Numbered from the stretch's first letter, positions 31,501 through 39,587 are shown. The stretch: DNA of 64,000 bases from Photobacterium sp. GB-56 (GCF_003026105.1 NZ_PYNW01000002.1:310001-374000), one strand, 5' to 3'. Numbers and translations: made by a program. The notes: generated from the sequence alone by a model not told the origin.

Positions 31501-31632
31501 GCGCAGTTCATTTTCTTTGATATGTTCTGCAAGCTGAACACTGTCTTTCTGGTAAAAATAGAGACTTAAAATAGTCACCATAGCAACTAATGGTACTAAA
31601 ATGGCAAGAAGATACTGTTTTAACCCATTCAC
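28564..31632 (-). CDS. Membrane-bound sensor PAS-PAS-GGDEF(degenerate)-EAL protein
   Basis: 1022 residues. A GTG start at 31632 is supported by AAGGTG 5 bases upstream and opens directly into TM1 (about 7-27). A periplasmic sensor region of about 270 residues follows, then TM2 near 300-320, two PAS domains (about 345-455 and 460-580), GGDEF (585-745) and EAL (755-1005). The GGDEF loop reads RIDTNEF instead of GGDEF, so cyclase activity is unlikely. The EAL keeps VEALLRW, Asn in AINIS, LELTES, DDFGTGYSS, LKVDREF and AEGVET. It is therefore probably a c-di-GMP phosphodiesterase, with the GGDEF acting as a regulatory or GTP-sensing module. Confidence 0.92.
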   Translation of the reverse strand: MNGLKQYLLAILVPLVAMVTILSLYFYQKDSVQLAEHIKENELRQLDSLIQISYLHLNTITEDLNRLTYQLQQEPLHEPLRVLEKANVLKQFKSILITSELYDSIRLIDYKNSQVLLLDKVKDGFHIDYSKVIEEPQELKNIDHTFSLNNKISYIYKHQNKVSFYQHLKLEHSNWVVQLSYHQIPVSNIASNKERTNFIINNDAKWITQPYLNKSLTPSRDDNTSSDDVLFSVTYPYLWNAVKRLNKGQTIIGDYLYTYTPLIFKDKKLNKNIDKNTSEWVLISSLNFDKELNNLYFSNFTRIRLTAIYITFFILIISSAMLIRRLIKNRKNEQILRKQRDQNIKRYTAVIKNSEDGIVALNKNREITAINDAAFKILNIHSRALQKPLIGLFYSKQIQDELTTLLNTIDQLPNTEHLKTHIKLKYKRSKHLEVIATKQVDNVEDNILLHIADITYWVNREKKLQALSRAAEQSAESVIITDKNGFIQYVNTAYVKMSNKPLNQLIGSHSSICINDYIDNKHEQDELISKLVSGQSIRHVITKKTDNDIIYMDYTISPIRGDDGNICNYIATSKDITDRVSYENRLHRLAHYDALTQLPNRTMFTQDIAHSMQEAIRHKAQIAIIVIDLELTKQLHESMSNEDIEKILLIVSKRIKSNLRETDVLARIDTNEFGILIRSFHDLQTITQVAERLLQNTNAPLSIDSQVLSISTNIGIALSSDTESDPKLIQKYAHMALYRAKGLSGSNYCYFTESMEAENIQRLILESDLRKSVGSEQYEYFYQPKVNANTHTLCGVEALLRWKNSKGEYRSPIDVIPVLESSELIIDAGRYLINQACLQLKSWQDKEYYFDIAINISARQLLEADLVETITQAINNTGCNPHFLELELTESVLMCDVNFALKQLKSLRKLGIKIAIDDFGTGYSSLAYLSRFPINILKVDREFIKDLPFNKDSITICRSIIELAHNLNLTIVAEGVETEVQLKFLESLGVEELQGFYFDKPLPLSDFERKYLNTNEIRSTLS

Positions 31633-31817
31633 ACAGACACCTTAATATGAATCCATAGACATACAATGTATAAGTCTATGCTAAAGTGTTCATATAGTTA
31701 AGGGGAAATAATGAGAAACGTGACGGGTAAATATTTCAAGGAAGTTATAAAAGTAACAAGGTAGCATCAAGGTTAAATTTATAAACATAAAATTTAATGA
31801 TCTTATCTATCATGTTT

Positions 31818-32342
31818 TTATTGCATATTGTTATAAAAACGGTTTAATTGCGCAATGATAGAAGCCTTGCCTTCACAATTAAAAATTGTTTTTACAGTAT
31901 CATCAGGTGTTTCAAAAATATGCTTTATAGCGTCTGCACTTTCGTTAGAAATACCATTGATACGATACTCTAAACGTTGGTGAATTAACGAGTCCGTTGC
32001 AGTGACATAAATCATATCTATGTCTGTGATACTTTGACGTAGGAAATCACGGTGTTGTTTTTTATAAGCACCTTGTGTAACCACTACACGGGGATAAAGA
32101 GTCCGGAAGTGATTAACTTTTTGACTGATACGAATAAAAAAATCATCTCTCATTTCATCCGTAAAAGGCTTGTTCGCAGCAATAACTTCACGCATTTCAT
32201 CAGTTAAATCGTCATCTGCATGGTAAACAAACCAATCGTCATGAGCACCAATGACATCACCGACAAAAGATTTACCGGCACCAGAAAGACCAAATAAAAA
32301 TAGGACCGATGGTGCATCGGTTAGTTGAAGACGATGACTCAT
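31818..32342 (-). CDS. P-loop kinase (gluconokinase/AAA_33-like)
   Basis: 174 residues. The Walker A motif is FGLSGAGKSF near residue 17. Asp-rich YHADDDLTDEM follows, resembling the substrate/Mg region of gluconate kinases, with a later Arg-containing lid (HQRLEYRINGI). The Walker A and size fit small-molecule kinases of the shikimate/gluconate type. Substrate unknown. Divergent from the DsrE gene. Confidence 0.75.
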   Translation of the reverse strand: MSHRLQLTDAPSVLFLFGLSGAGKSFVGDVIGAHDDWFVYHADDDLTDEMREVIAANKPFTDEMRDDFFIRISQKVNHFRTLYPRVVVTQGAYKKQHRDFLRQSITDIDMIYVTATDSLIHQRLEYRINGISNESADAIKHIFETPDDTVKTIFNCEGKASIIAQLNRFYNNMQ

Positions 32343-32657
32343 TTTATGTTCTCATTCTAGAGGTTAAGTACACTTCAGCTGCTATGAATAAACGTGTTAA
32401 ATCAACTGAGGCGGTAATGTGCCAAATTATTCGAGTTGAGAATAGTAGAATATGCATATAACGTGAATTTGAGATAATAATGTGTACTAACTGAATGTTT
32501 TGTAGACGTACAGTGACGTAAAGACATTAGAAATGTGAACTGTGATATTAATTGACTATTGCTATTATTGATCAGTAGTGTTTGGGGTTTTTATATATTT
32601 AATCTCATTTTGTGTGACAATAAAGGCAATTGATTTTATTTTTTAGATGGGTATTAA
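32343..32657. other. Divergent intergenic region
   Basis: 315 bases between the leftward kinase gene and the rightward DsrE gene. AT-rich, no hairpin or ORF of note. Confidence 0.5.
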
Positions 32658-33014
32658 ATGCAAACTATTTTAATCGTTATCAATGACGCTCCTTATGGCT
32701 CTGAGCGTCCTTTTAATGCATTACGCTTAGCCATTAAACTTAATGAACAGGAAGAACAACCTGTAAGTCTCAAATTGTTTTTAATGTCTGATGCTGTGAT
32801 GTGCGCGATGAAACAGCAAAATCCGGTAGAAGGCTATGATATTCAACAAATGCTTGAAATCCTTATTGCACAAGGAAGCAAGGTCAAATTGTGTAAAACC
32901 TGTTGTTGTGCGCGAGGGCTGTCTGAGTCATTGCTCATTGAAGATTGTGAAATAGGCTCGTTAGATGATTTAGCAAGTTGGACACTAAAGGCGGAAAAAG
33001 TACTAACATTTTAA
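32658..33014 (+). CDS. DsrE-family protein
   Basis: 118 residues with the DsrE/DsrF fold: beta-strand ILIVINDAPYG, helix RPFNALRLAIKL, then LKLFLMSDAVMCAMK. A Cys-rich loop KTCCCARG occupies the position of the active-site Cys in DsrE/TusD relatives. It may handle sulfane sulfur or act as a redox/binding protein. Upstream signal is weak, and it is monocistronic. Confidence 0.85.
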   Translation: MQTILIVINDAPYGSERPFNALRLAIKLNEQEEQPVSLKLFLMSDAVMCAMKQQNPVEGYDIQQMLEILIAQGSKVKLCKTCCCARGLSESLLIEDCEIGSLDDLASWTLKAEKVLTF

Positions 33015-33193
33015 TTGTTATGCTCAGTGATTTAACGTAACAGAAAAGAGCTATTTTTGTACAGGAATCACAGAAAGCAAAAGAACTCAGATATTAAATG
33101 TATTTATTATCAAAAAGCTGATCAAACTAAGAGTTCTCTTATTTATATATGCTAGTGTCATTAAATAAGCTATTCATATACAGGAGATAAGCT

Positions 33194-33535
33194 GTGCCGC
33201 ATTGCATTATTGAATATGCCAAAGATCTTGAAACAGAGATTAATTTAAATGAATTAATGGCAACAACGCATTACGCGACGTTTAGTTCAGGGCTTTTTGA
33301 TGAAGAAGATATAAAAACCCGTGCCATACCTTATGAGTTATATCGTACAGGGACAACCGAAAAGCCTTTCGTTCATATTACCGTAAGGGTACTTCCAGGT
33401 AGAGATCCAAAGCAAAAAGATAATCTATCGGAAGTCATCTTGCACCAAGTGGCAGCAATGTTTCAGAATGATATTTGCGTCACAGTCGAGATTGAAGATA
33501 TTAATCAGCAATCTTATCGCAAGTATGTCATATAA
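33194..33535 (+). CDS. 5-carboxymethyl-2-hydroxymuconate isomerase-like (CHMI)
   Basis: 113 residues of the CHMI branch of the tautomerase superfamily. The GTG start at 33194 is supported by AGGAG upstream. It leaves Pro as residue 2 (MPHCIIEYAKDLE), and after Met removal this Pro1 is the catalytic base of the family. The rest (FVHITVRVLPGRDP) fits the fold. No homoprotocatechuate pathway genes are nearby, so the natural substrate is uncertain. Confidence 0.88.
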   Translation: MPHCIIEYAKDLETEINLNELMATTHYATFSSGLFDEEDIKTRAIPYELYRTGTTEKPFVHITVRVLPGRDPKQKDNLSEVILHQVAAMFQNDICVTVEIEDINQQSYRKYVI

Positions 33536-33661
33536 AAATGCAAATATAATTGCTTTATATCATTACTTATAGCAATAAATCACCGTTCGAATAAAGTATA
33601 TTTGCACTTAATCATGTTTTCTGTTGATATATATGCAGAAAATGTGAATTAGGATTTGATG

Positions 33662-34054
33662 ATGAATAAGAAAGTTTTACTCATTGCTTTAAGCTCAGTT
33701 ACATTAGTTGCATGTAATTCTGCAAAAGACGTAACTTCGAATGAGGCGAATATGCAAGAAAGTTGTAATTTTTCTCACGCAATCGTTGGTGGTTGGGCAC
33801 AAGGTGACATAACACCTGAAGTGGAACAAGCAGCAAAAGACGCCGTTAAAGCAATCCCTGGTGAGCATCAGCTCGGTGAAATCTATCATGTAACACAGCA
33901 AGTGGTTGCAGGTATGAACTACTCAATTACATTTAGTATTGAAAATGGTGATTACTACAATGCGACTGTTTTCCATAGCCTACAGAATACTTATGATGTT
34001 AAAGATGTAAAACAAGTATCATCAGTAGCTTCGAATTGTGATGTTCATAAGTAA
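33662..34054 (+). CDS. Cystatin-like lipoprotein
   Basis: 130 residues from the ATG at 33662 (AGGA 7 bases upstream; another ATG one codon earlier is possible). The lipobox is LVAC, so the protein is lipidated at that Cys. The mature part follows the cystatin pattern: GGWAQGDITPEVEQAAKDAV, then QQVVAGMNYSITF, whose QVVAG is the cystatin QxVxG wedge. It ends with SNCDVHK. Bacterial cystatin-like proteins may inhibit cysteine proteases or be structural; the target is unknown. A terminator follows. Confidence 0.82.
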   Translation: MNKKVLLIALSSVTLVACNSAKDVTSNEANMQESCNFSHAIVGGWAQGDITPEVEQAAKDAVKAIPGEHQLGEIYHVTQQVVAGMNYSITFSIENGDYYNATVFHSLQNTYDVKDVKQVSSVASNCDVHK

Positions 34055-34081
34055 TTAAATAATAAGTTCTAATAGATTGAG

Positions 34082-34122
34082 AAAGCGCTATTATTGAGCA
34101 ATCAGTAATTGCGCTTTTTTTT
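34082..34122 (+). terminator. Terminator after the cystatin-like gene
   Basis: AAAGCGC pairs with GCGCTTT, with a partial AT extension. Eight T bases end the site. It lies 33 bases before the Qnr start. Confidence 0.75.
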
Positions 34123-34154
34123 GATCAGTCGCAGAGTAATAGAAGAGATAATGT

Positions 34155-34805
34155 ATGCATGTTGTAGGTCAGTGCTATCAAGATGAAAGCTTTTCTAAAC
34201 AAGAATTGTCCGAAGCTATTTTTGAAAATTGTCAGTTTTATCGTTGTGATTTCTCACGTGCAAATTTAGTTGAAGCGAGTTTTATCAACTGTAATTTTAT
34301 TGATGTGGGGGATGACAAAGGCTGTGATTTTTCCTATTCAAAGCTCAAAGATGCGAGTTTTAAGCAGTGTAATTTGTCAATGGCTAGTTTTCGTAATGCG
34401 CAGTGTTTTGGCATAGAAATGCGACAATCTAATCTCCAAGGCGTTGATTTTCAATATGCTTCTTTTGCAAATTATATTACCCATAACACTTTCTTTTGCT
34501 CGGCATTTATCACTGGCTGCAATTTACGTTATAGCAATTTCGAAGACATAAAATTAGAGCAGTGCGAACTGTTTGAAAACCGATGGAATGGGGCTAATTT
34601 GTTGGCAACATCGTTTAAAGGATCTGACTTAAGTCGCGGTGAGTTTTCCTCTGAACAGTGGGGTCAATGCGTTGTAGAAGACACAGATCTTTGTCATGTG
34701 GATTTAGAGGGAGTTGATATTCGACGTGTGAATTTGAACGGTGTAAAAATTTGCGACTGGCAACAAGAGCAATTACTAAGTCAACTTGGCATTATTGTGC
34801 TTTAA
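34155..34805 (+). CDS. qnr: Qnr-type pentapeptide-repeat protein
   Basis: 216 residues, the Qnr length. Pentapeptide repeats (A/C-D/N-L/F-x-x) run the whole length: FENCQFYRCDFSRANL, KGCDFSYSKLKDASFKQCNLSMASFRNA and ENRWNGANL. Blocks typical of Qnr include FCSAFITGCNLRYSNF, ENRW and GSDLSRGEFS. The C-terminus LLSQLGIIVL also matches. Qnr proteins mimic DNA as a right-handed quadrilateral helix and protect gyrase and topoisomerase IV from quinolones. Chromosomal copies are common in Vibrionaceae, and this is probably a native gene. No LexA box is visible upstream. Confidence 0.92.
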   Translation: MHVVGQCYQDESFSKQELSEAIFENCQFYRCDFSRANLVEASFINCNFIDVGDDKGCDFSYSKLKDASFKQCNLSMASFRNAQCFGIEMRQSNLQGVDFQYASFANYITHNTFFCSAFITGCNLRYSNFEDIKLEQCELFENRWNGANLLATSFKGSDLSRGEFSSEQWGQCVVEDTDLCHVDLEGVDIRRVNLNGVKICDWQQEQLLSQLGIIVL

Positions 34806-34817
34806 AGGCTCTATAAC

Positions 34818-34849
34818 TGTCGGTATTATTGAATAAAATAATACCGACA
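34818..34849. terminator. Convergent hairpin between qnr and the glyoxalase-fold gene
   Basis: A perfect 13-bp stem (TGTCGGTATTATT / AATAATACCGACA) with a 6-base loop. There is no T tract outside, so it probably acts as a shared 3' end. Confidence 0.6.
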
Positions 34850-34865
34850 AACAAAAAGCTATTTC

Positions 34866-35306
34866 TTACCATTCACCTTGGTTTTGCATCGAAGCCCAAG
34901 GTTCAGCGGGTTCTAGTGCGTCACCTTTTTGTAGCAGTTCAATCGAAATGCCATCAGGTGAACGAACAAATGCCATATGTCCATCACGGGGTGGGCGATT
35001 AATGACAACACCATTATTTTGTAAATGAGCACATAAATCGTAAATATTATCGACGGCAAAAGCGAGGTGACCAAAATTACGGCCACCAGTGTACGATTCT
35101 GGATCCCAGTTATAAGTTAGTTCTAATAAAGGCGATTGTGTTTCTTTTGCCGCTTCTGCCTGATTAGGTGCAGCTAAAAATACGAGAGTAAAACGTCCAC
35201 GTTCGCTTTCTTTTCGTCGAATTTCTACCAAACCAAGCTTGTTACAGTAAAAATCCAGTGAAGCATCTAAGTTGCTCACTCGTACCATGGTATGTAAGTA
35301 TTCCAT
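34866..35306 (-). CDS. Lactoylglutathione lyase-like VOC protein
   Basis: 146 residues of the glyoxalase I / VOC family. The four metal ligands of GloA are in place: His5 (YLHTMVRV), Glu62 (LLELTYNW), His80 (FGHLAFAV) and Glu123 (SIELLQ). It begins with [23 protein letters not shown]. It may convert the methylglyoxal-glutathione hemithioacetal. Length and motifs fit, but a second GloA or a paralogue with another substrate is possible. Confidence 0.88.
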   Translation of the reverse strand: MEYLHTMVRVSNLDASLDFYCNKLGLVEIRRKESERGRFTLVFLAAPNQAEAAKETQSPLLELTYNWDPESYTGGRNFGHLAFAVDNIYDLCAHLQNNGVVINRPPRDGHMAFVRSPDGISIELLQKGDALEPAEPWASMQNQGEW

Positions 35307-35325
35307 TCTATTTCCTAGCTTTTAT

Positions 35326-35390
35326 ACAAAAAAATCCCCGTTGTCTAATACTTAGCATAAAGCAAATGCGTATTAAAACGAACGGGGATT
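35326..35390 (-). terminator. Terminator after the NhaC-family transporter gene
   Basis: AATCCCCGTT pairs with AACGGGGATT around an inner imperfect stem (AATAC/GTATT). On the minus strand TTTTTTT follows. Confidence 0.8.
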
Positions 35391-35412
35391 ATTAGATTTT
35401 ATGATCTAATGT

Positions 35413-36993
35413 TTATGCTGTTACCGCTTGCAGTTGTTTCTTATGACGACGTAGGTGAATCGTACAACATGCAAGGAACCAAACAGAGCTTACTGCAATA
35501 CCCGCAATTGTTGAAGATAAGATACCCATTGCCAAATAACCTAATAGTGCGCCAAAAGCGACAGTAATAGCATAAGGAAGCTGAGTCATAACGTGATCCA
35601 TATGGTGACTACCTGCACCTGTTGCAGACAAGATACTTGTGCTTGAAATAGGTGAGCTGTGATCACCAAATACCGAACCTGCAAGTACTGCAGATAACAT
35701 CGGCATTAATAGGTGAGCATCACTTGCTACCGCCATATCACCAGCAAGTGGCAACATGATCCCGAACGTGCCCCAGCTTGTACCTGTCGCAAATGACATT
35801 GCACATGAAAGGATGAAGACTAATGCTGGTAGTAATTCCGTTGGGAACCCCCCTTTTGTTAAAGAGGCTAGGTATTGGCCTGTAGACATATCACTCACAA
35901 CAGTACCGATCGTCCATGCAAAAAGTAGAATAATGATTGCAGGGATCATCGCTTGTACACCTTGAGGTGCCGCAGTTAACCAAGTCTTACGTGGCAGCTT
36001 TAAACGTAAAGCTAGAAGAATAGAAACAGCTAGGCTACATAAAGATGCATTAACCAATGAAGCACCTAGATCGGTATGCTCTAAAGAAGCAATTAAGCTA
36101 AAAGCCTCGCCTTTTGCGCTTAATACTTCAGCACCACTGATGATCATAAAGATAACGCTTGAGACTGTCAGTGTTAGAATAGGCAATACCATATCAATCA
36201 TAGTACCTTGGCCTTCAGACTCAGTCGTGATCTCTAAACCTTTAGGGTGGCCTTTAGATTCATCCCATAGCTTACCTTCTTCTGCCCATGCTTCGTGTTG
36301 ACGCATTGGACCAATGTTAAGTTGGAAGAAAATAACAACGATAACCATTAATAGCGTAAACACGGCGTATAAGTTCATTGGGATCATTTGAACAAACAAT
36401 GAAATAGCACTGATATCGGTAATATGGTTTGTTACTAAAATACCGCTAAGAATAGCAATAATGTAAGCACCCCAAGAAGAAATTGGCGTGATAACACAAA
36501 CAGGTGCAGCCGTTGAATCAAGTAAATAAGCAAGCTTTGCACGTGAGATATTGAAGCGATCTGTTACTGGGCGACAAATAGGCCCCACAGATAAGCTATG
36601 GAAAAAGTCATCAATAAAGAAAGCAAAAACCATTAAACCCGTTAGCATATTTGCGCTACGGCGATCTTTACAGCGACGAACACCCCATTCAGCAAATGCT
36701 TTAGTGGCACCTGTTGCTGTCATTAAGCTGATCAAACCACCGAGCAAAAGCATAAAGATGATCATATTAACGTTACCGCTATTTACAGCACCGTCTGCCC
36801 AAACAAGGCCTACAACTTTATTTACGATATATTGAAGCGCCGCTAAAGGGCTGTAATCATTAAGAAGGATTGCGCCTGCAACAATACCAAGGCCAAGTGA
36901 TAACAATACACGTCGTGTAGTGATTGCTAAAACAACCGCCAGTAAGGGTGGTACAACAGATAGCAGGGAGTCAGAATATTGAACTAGATTCAT
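35413..36993 (-). CDS. lysW: NhaC-family transporter, predicted lysine transporter (LysW-type)
   Basis: 526 residues from the ATG at 36993, with AAGAGA upstream; the frame extends five codons further without a ribosome-binding site. About 12 membrane segments. NhaC-superfamily blocks include FFIDDFFHSLSVGPICRP, LLDSTAAPVCVITPISSWGAY and GTSWGTFGIMLPL. Many such genes are labelled Na+/H+ antiporter. The lysine riboswitch directly upstream points instead to lysine transport, as proposed for LYS-element-controlled NhaC-family proteins in Vibrio and Pasteurellales. The symbol is that proposal, not a demonstrated function. Confidence 0.8.
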   Translation of the reverse strand: MNLVQYSDSLLSVVPPLLAVVLAITTRRVLLSLGLGIVAGAILLNDYSPLAALQYIVNKVVGLVWADGAVNSGNVNMIIFMLLLGGLISLMTATGATKAFAEWGVRRCKDRRSANMLTGLMVFAFFIDDFFHSLSVGPICRPVTDRFNISRAKLAYLLDSTAAPVCVITPISSWGAYIIAILSGILVTNHITDISAISLFVQMIPMNLYAVFTLLMVIVVIFFQLNIGPMRQHEAWAEEGKLWDESKGHPKGLEITTESEGQGTMIDMVLPILTLTVSSVIFMIISGAEVLSAKGEAFSLIASLEHTDLGASLVNASLCSLAVSILLALRLKLPRKTWLTAAPQGVQAMIPAIIILLFAWTIGTVVSDMSTGQYLASLTKGGFPTELLPALVFILSCAMSFATGTSWGTFGIMLPLAGDMAVASDAHLLMPMLSAVLAGSVFGDHSSPISSTSILSATGAGSHHMDHVMTQLPYAITVAFGALLGYLAMGILSSTIAGIAVSSVWFLACCTIHLRRHKKQLQAVTA

Positions 36994-37008
36994 GGATCTC
37001 TTAAACAC

Positions 37009-37388
37009 CTATATTAGGTGGAGATCTACCGAAAGGATAGAGAAACAGATTTCAGGAGAAAAAATACTTCTTCGTATCCCTTAGGGTAGCGCTCCATAGA
37101 CAAAATAACTATGGCAGTTCTGCACTTATTTAATGCAGACCCAGCGATTGTTGACGACACAACAAACACTTCGGCGCCGACTCCTTTCCCCAGACTTCAA
37201 AGGTGTCACCCTCCATCCGGATACTTTTAGGCAGCGCGCCTCTACTCAAAGGATTGAAATTTGATGATACCTATTAATTTTGCTTAGGCAATAAAAAGCA
37301 GACAGAAAATGCATATTAATTGTAAATATTGTTACTGTTGATGGCATGTTAACCAATTAGTAGCGATATATTCCATTTAGATAATCGC
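37009..37388. other. Riboswitch-containing leader region
   Basis: About 380 bases between the transporter start and the end of the ccoP fusion gene. It holds the lysine riboswitch and its expression platform. No clear terminator for the cco operon is visible near 37345-37388. Confidence 0.7.
37084..37250 (-). promoter_or_regulatory. Lysine riboswitch (L box)
   Basis: Read on the minus strand, the conserved core appears in order: GTAGAGGCGCG, AAAAGTA, GGAGGGTGAC, GGGGAAAGG, then GCGCCGAAG. Peripheral helices close around TCTGCA/TGCAGA and CCATAG/CTATGG. P1 joins GAGTAG to CTACCC. Downstream, ATAC-GAAGAA-GTAT followed by TTTTTT (37046-37080) could serve as a terminator in the expression platform. 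It is expected to shut off the transporter gene when lysine is plentiful. Confidence 0.93.
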
Positions 37389-39587
37389 TCATTCTGTTAT
37401 GCTATTGGGCTGATTTTGTTCTGGTGTTGTCATGGAGTGTATATTCCCAGCATAGCCACCTTTAATTAAATCTTTTCTTACCTCTGCTACTTCTTGTGGT
37501 GTAACAGGTACAGTTCTATCACCTAACTTATCGCGGACAAAGCTAATTAATTTCGCAAGGTTGGCATCACTGAGCACCGAGTTAAAGCTACTCATAGGCA
37601 TAAAGTTACTGTCTTGTTCCATGAAGTTTGGCGATAAACCACGAATGGTAACGGCAATCGTATCGTAAGGATCACTGTGCATAATTATCCCGTTGTTAAG
37701 CAGCGTAGGGGCGATCCCTTTCCTACCTTTACCGTCTTTACCATGGCATGCACCACAGGTTTGCACATACACACCATATAGTTTGGCTTCGTTTTCAGGA
37801 TCGTTGCTACTTAACGGTTTTAGCTCAACGGTTTGAATATCAACATTGGCTGGCACCAAGTCACCAAAGCCTGGTGGGTTAAGCTGAGGAACCGAGCTAT
37901 CTAACTCGTTATATTTATCGCCAGTGATCAAGTATTCCGCAATGGCTGCGACGTCTTGTTCTGTCAAGAAACGGGTACTGTTTTGTACCACTTCCGCCAT
38001 ACCACCAAATGCGGTTCCTTTATCTGAATGACCCGTTTTTAAAAAGTCGGTTAGTGTTTTTACATCCCAACGATCTTGATATAGCTCTGTTGCGGTAATA
38101 TTTGGGGCTTTCCAGCCATCAATCAAATTACCTTGGAATAGCTCTTTTTCTATCAAGGCTTGTGCAACGTTACGTGGAGTATGACATTCCGAACAATGGC
38201 CTAACCCCATGGTTAAATATTTACCCCGTTTCCATTGTTCGGTGGCATCTGCTGGGTATTGCAAAGGGTCGGTATTAAGAAAGGCAATATTCCAACCAAG
38301 TAGTCCTAACCGGATATTACTTGGGAACATCATCTTGTTTTCTTCATTACGAGTATTCACAAAATTAAGCGATTGCATGTAAGCCCAAAGTGCTTGGGTG
38401 TCTTCATCTGTCACATATTGATAAGACGAGTAGGGCATCGCTGGATATAGGTAGCCATGTTTGCCTTTACCTTTATGTAGCGCATCATAAAATTCATCGT
38501 AGGTGTAATCCCCAATACCATAGGTTGGATGTGCTGAAATATTGGTAGAATAAAGCGTGCCAAATGGCGTTAAAAATCCTAAACCGCCACCAAATGGTTC
38601 GCCACCTTCACCAGTGTGACAAGCAATACAATCTCCTGCATAAGCAAGGTATTGCCCTTTACTAACCATATCCGGATCAAGTGCTGCGAGTTTCTCGTTT
38701 TGTCTATTTCCTTGGTGGCGAATATAAGCCCCTAATGCTTGAATTTCGCTATCGCTGAGTTGCTCTTCAAAAGCAGGCATGAGATTGTTCAAGCCATATT
38801 TTACCGTTGAAATAATACCTTCAACACTGCCATCGTGAAGCCAGATATTATCGGTTAGGTTTGGCGCACCAATCGCAGTATTACCTTTTGCATCACTGCC
38901 ATGACAAGCCGTACAGTTAGCATCAAATACAGTTTTACCGAGTTCAAGGTTAATAGCTGGCTCTGCGATAATGCGGTTTTTTTCAAGTGAAGCGACATAA
39001 TATGAGACATGCTCAATTTCTTCTTCAGTCAGAATATCTTTCCAACCAGCCATGACCCCATTACGACCTTTAACAATCGAATGATGGATCGCCTCATCGC
39101 TACCACCATAAAGCCAAACGGTATCACTTAAATTAGGGAAATGAAGTTGACCTTGTGCTTGATTTAAATGGCAAGCCGCACAATGGGTTTGAAATAAAGC
39201 ACGACCCGCGACCACAATTTCAGGCGAGGTACTTAAAGTTTGAAATGATGTATCGCCATTAGACATTTGGCTAATTTGTTTGGCTAACGAGGTGGGAGAG
39301 GTTGAAGCTGCTTCACTACTTGATTGCCACTTCATAAGCCCTTGCCAGTTTCCCATGCCTGGGTAGAGTACCAAGAAAATGGCAGCAATAATGAAAGCAA
39401 GAAGATAAGAAAGGAGTAGAAGGTTAGGTACGGCGGCATCGTTTTCATCAATACCATCAAAGCTATCGACGGTCCGATTAGCATTGGCGGCACTGTTTTT
39501 CTTCCAGTAGTAGGCAACAACGACGATCATTATTGCGAGAAAAATCAGGGTTAGGGTAATGACCCAACCACTCCAAAAAGTACTCAT
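37389..39587 (-). CDS. ccoP: Pentaheme CcoP-AdhB-type fusion cytochrome c (cbb3 oxidase subunit III)
   Basis: 732 residues; canonical CcoP is about 300 with two haems. Two membrane helices (about 7-27 and 54-76) precede two CcoP-like haem domains with CAACH at 136-140 and CTACH at 225-229. The second half (about 305-715) is a triheme domain with CIACH (320), CSECH (465) and CGACH (611). The segment FGTLYSTNISAHPTYGIG and LYPAMPYSSYQ is the signature of AdhB, the cytochrome subunit of membrane alcohol/aldose dehydrogenases. It overlaps ccoO by ATGA, with GGAG 7 bases before the start. Electrons could enter the oxidase directly from a periplasmic dehydrogenase; that is inference. Confidence 0.92.
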   Translation of the reverse strand: MSTFWSGWVITLTLIFLAIMIVVVAYYWKKNSAANANRTVDSFDGIDENDAAVPNLLLLSYLLAFIIAAIFLVLYPGMGNWQGLMKWQSSSEAASTSPTSLAKQISQMSNGDTSFQTLSTSPEIVVAGRALFQTHCAACHLNQAQGQLHFPNLSDTVWLYGGSDEAIHHSIVKGRNGVMAGWKDILTEEEIEHVSYYVASLEKNRIIAEPAINLELGKTVFDANCTACHGSDAKGNTAIGAPNLTDNIWLHDGSVEGIISTVKYGLNNLMPAFEEQLSDSEIQALGAYIRHQGNRQNEKLAALDPDMVSKGQYLAYAGDCIACHTGEGGEPFGGGLGFLTPFGTLYSTNISAHPTYGIGDYTYDEFYDALHKGKGKHGYLYPAMPYSSYQYVTDEDTQALWAYMQSLNFVNTRNEENKMMFPSNIRLGLLGWNIAFLNTDPLQYPADATEQWKRGKYLTMGLGHCSECHTPRNVAQALIEKELFQGNLIDGWKAPNITATELYQDRWDVKTLTDFLKTGHSDKGTAFGGMAEVVQNSTRFLTEQDVAAIAEYLITGDKYNELDSSVPQLNPPGFGDLVPANVDIQTVELKPLSSNDPENEAKLYGVYVQTCGACHGKDGKGRKGIAPTLLNNGIIMHSDPYDTIAVTIRGLSPNFMEQDSNFMPMSSFNSVLSDANLAKLISFVRDKLGDRTVPVTPQEVAEVRKDLIKGGYAGNIHSMTTPEQNQPNSITE

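Noticed and set aside
34123-34154. LexA/SOS box upstream of qnr
   Set aside because: No CTGT-N8-ACAG match is visible, so SOS control as in qnrB is not supported.
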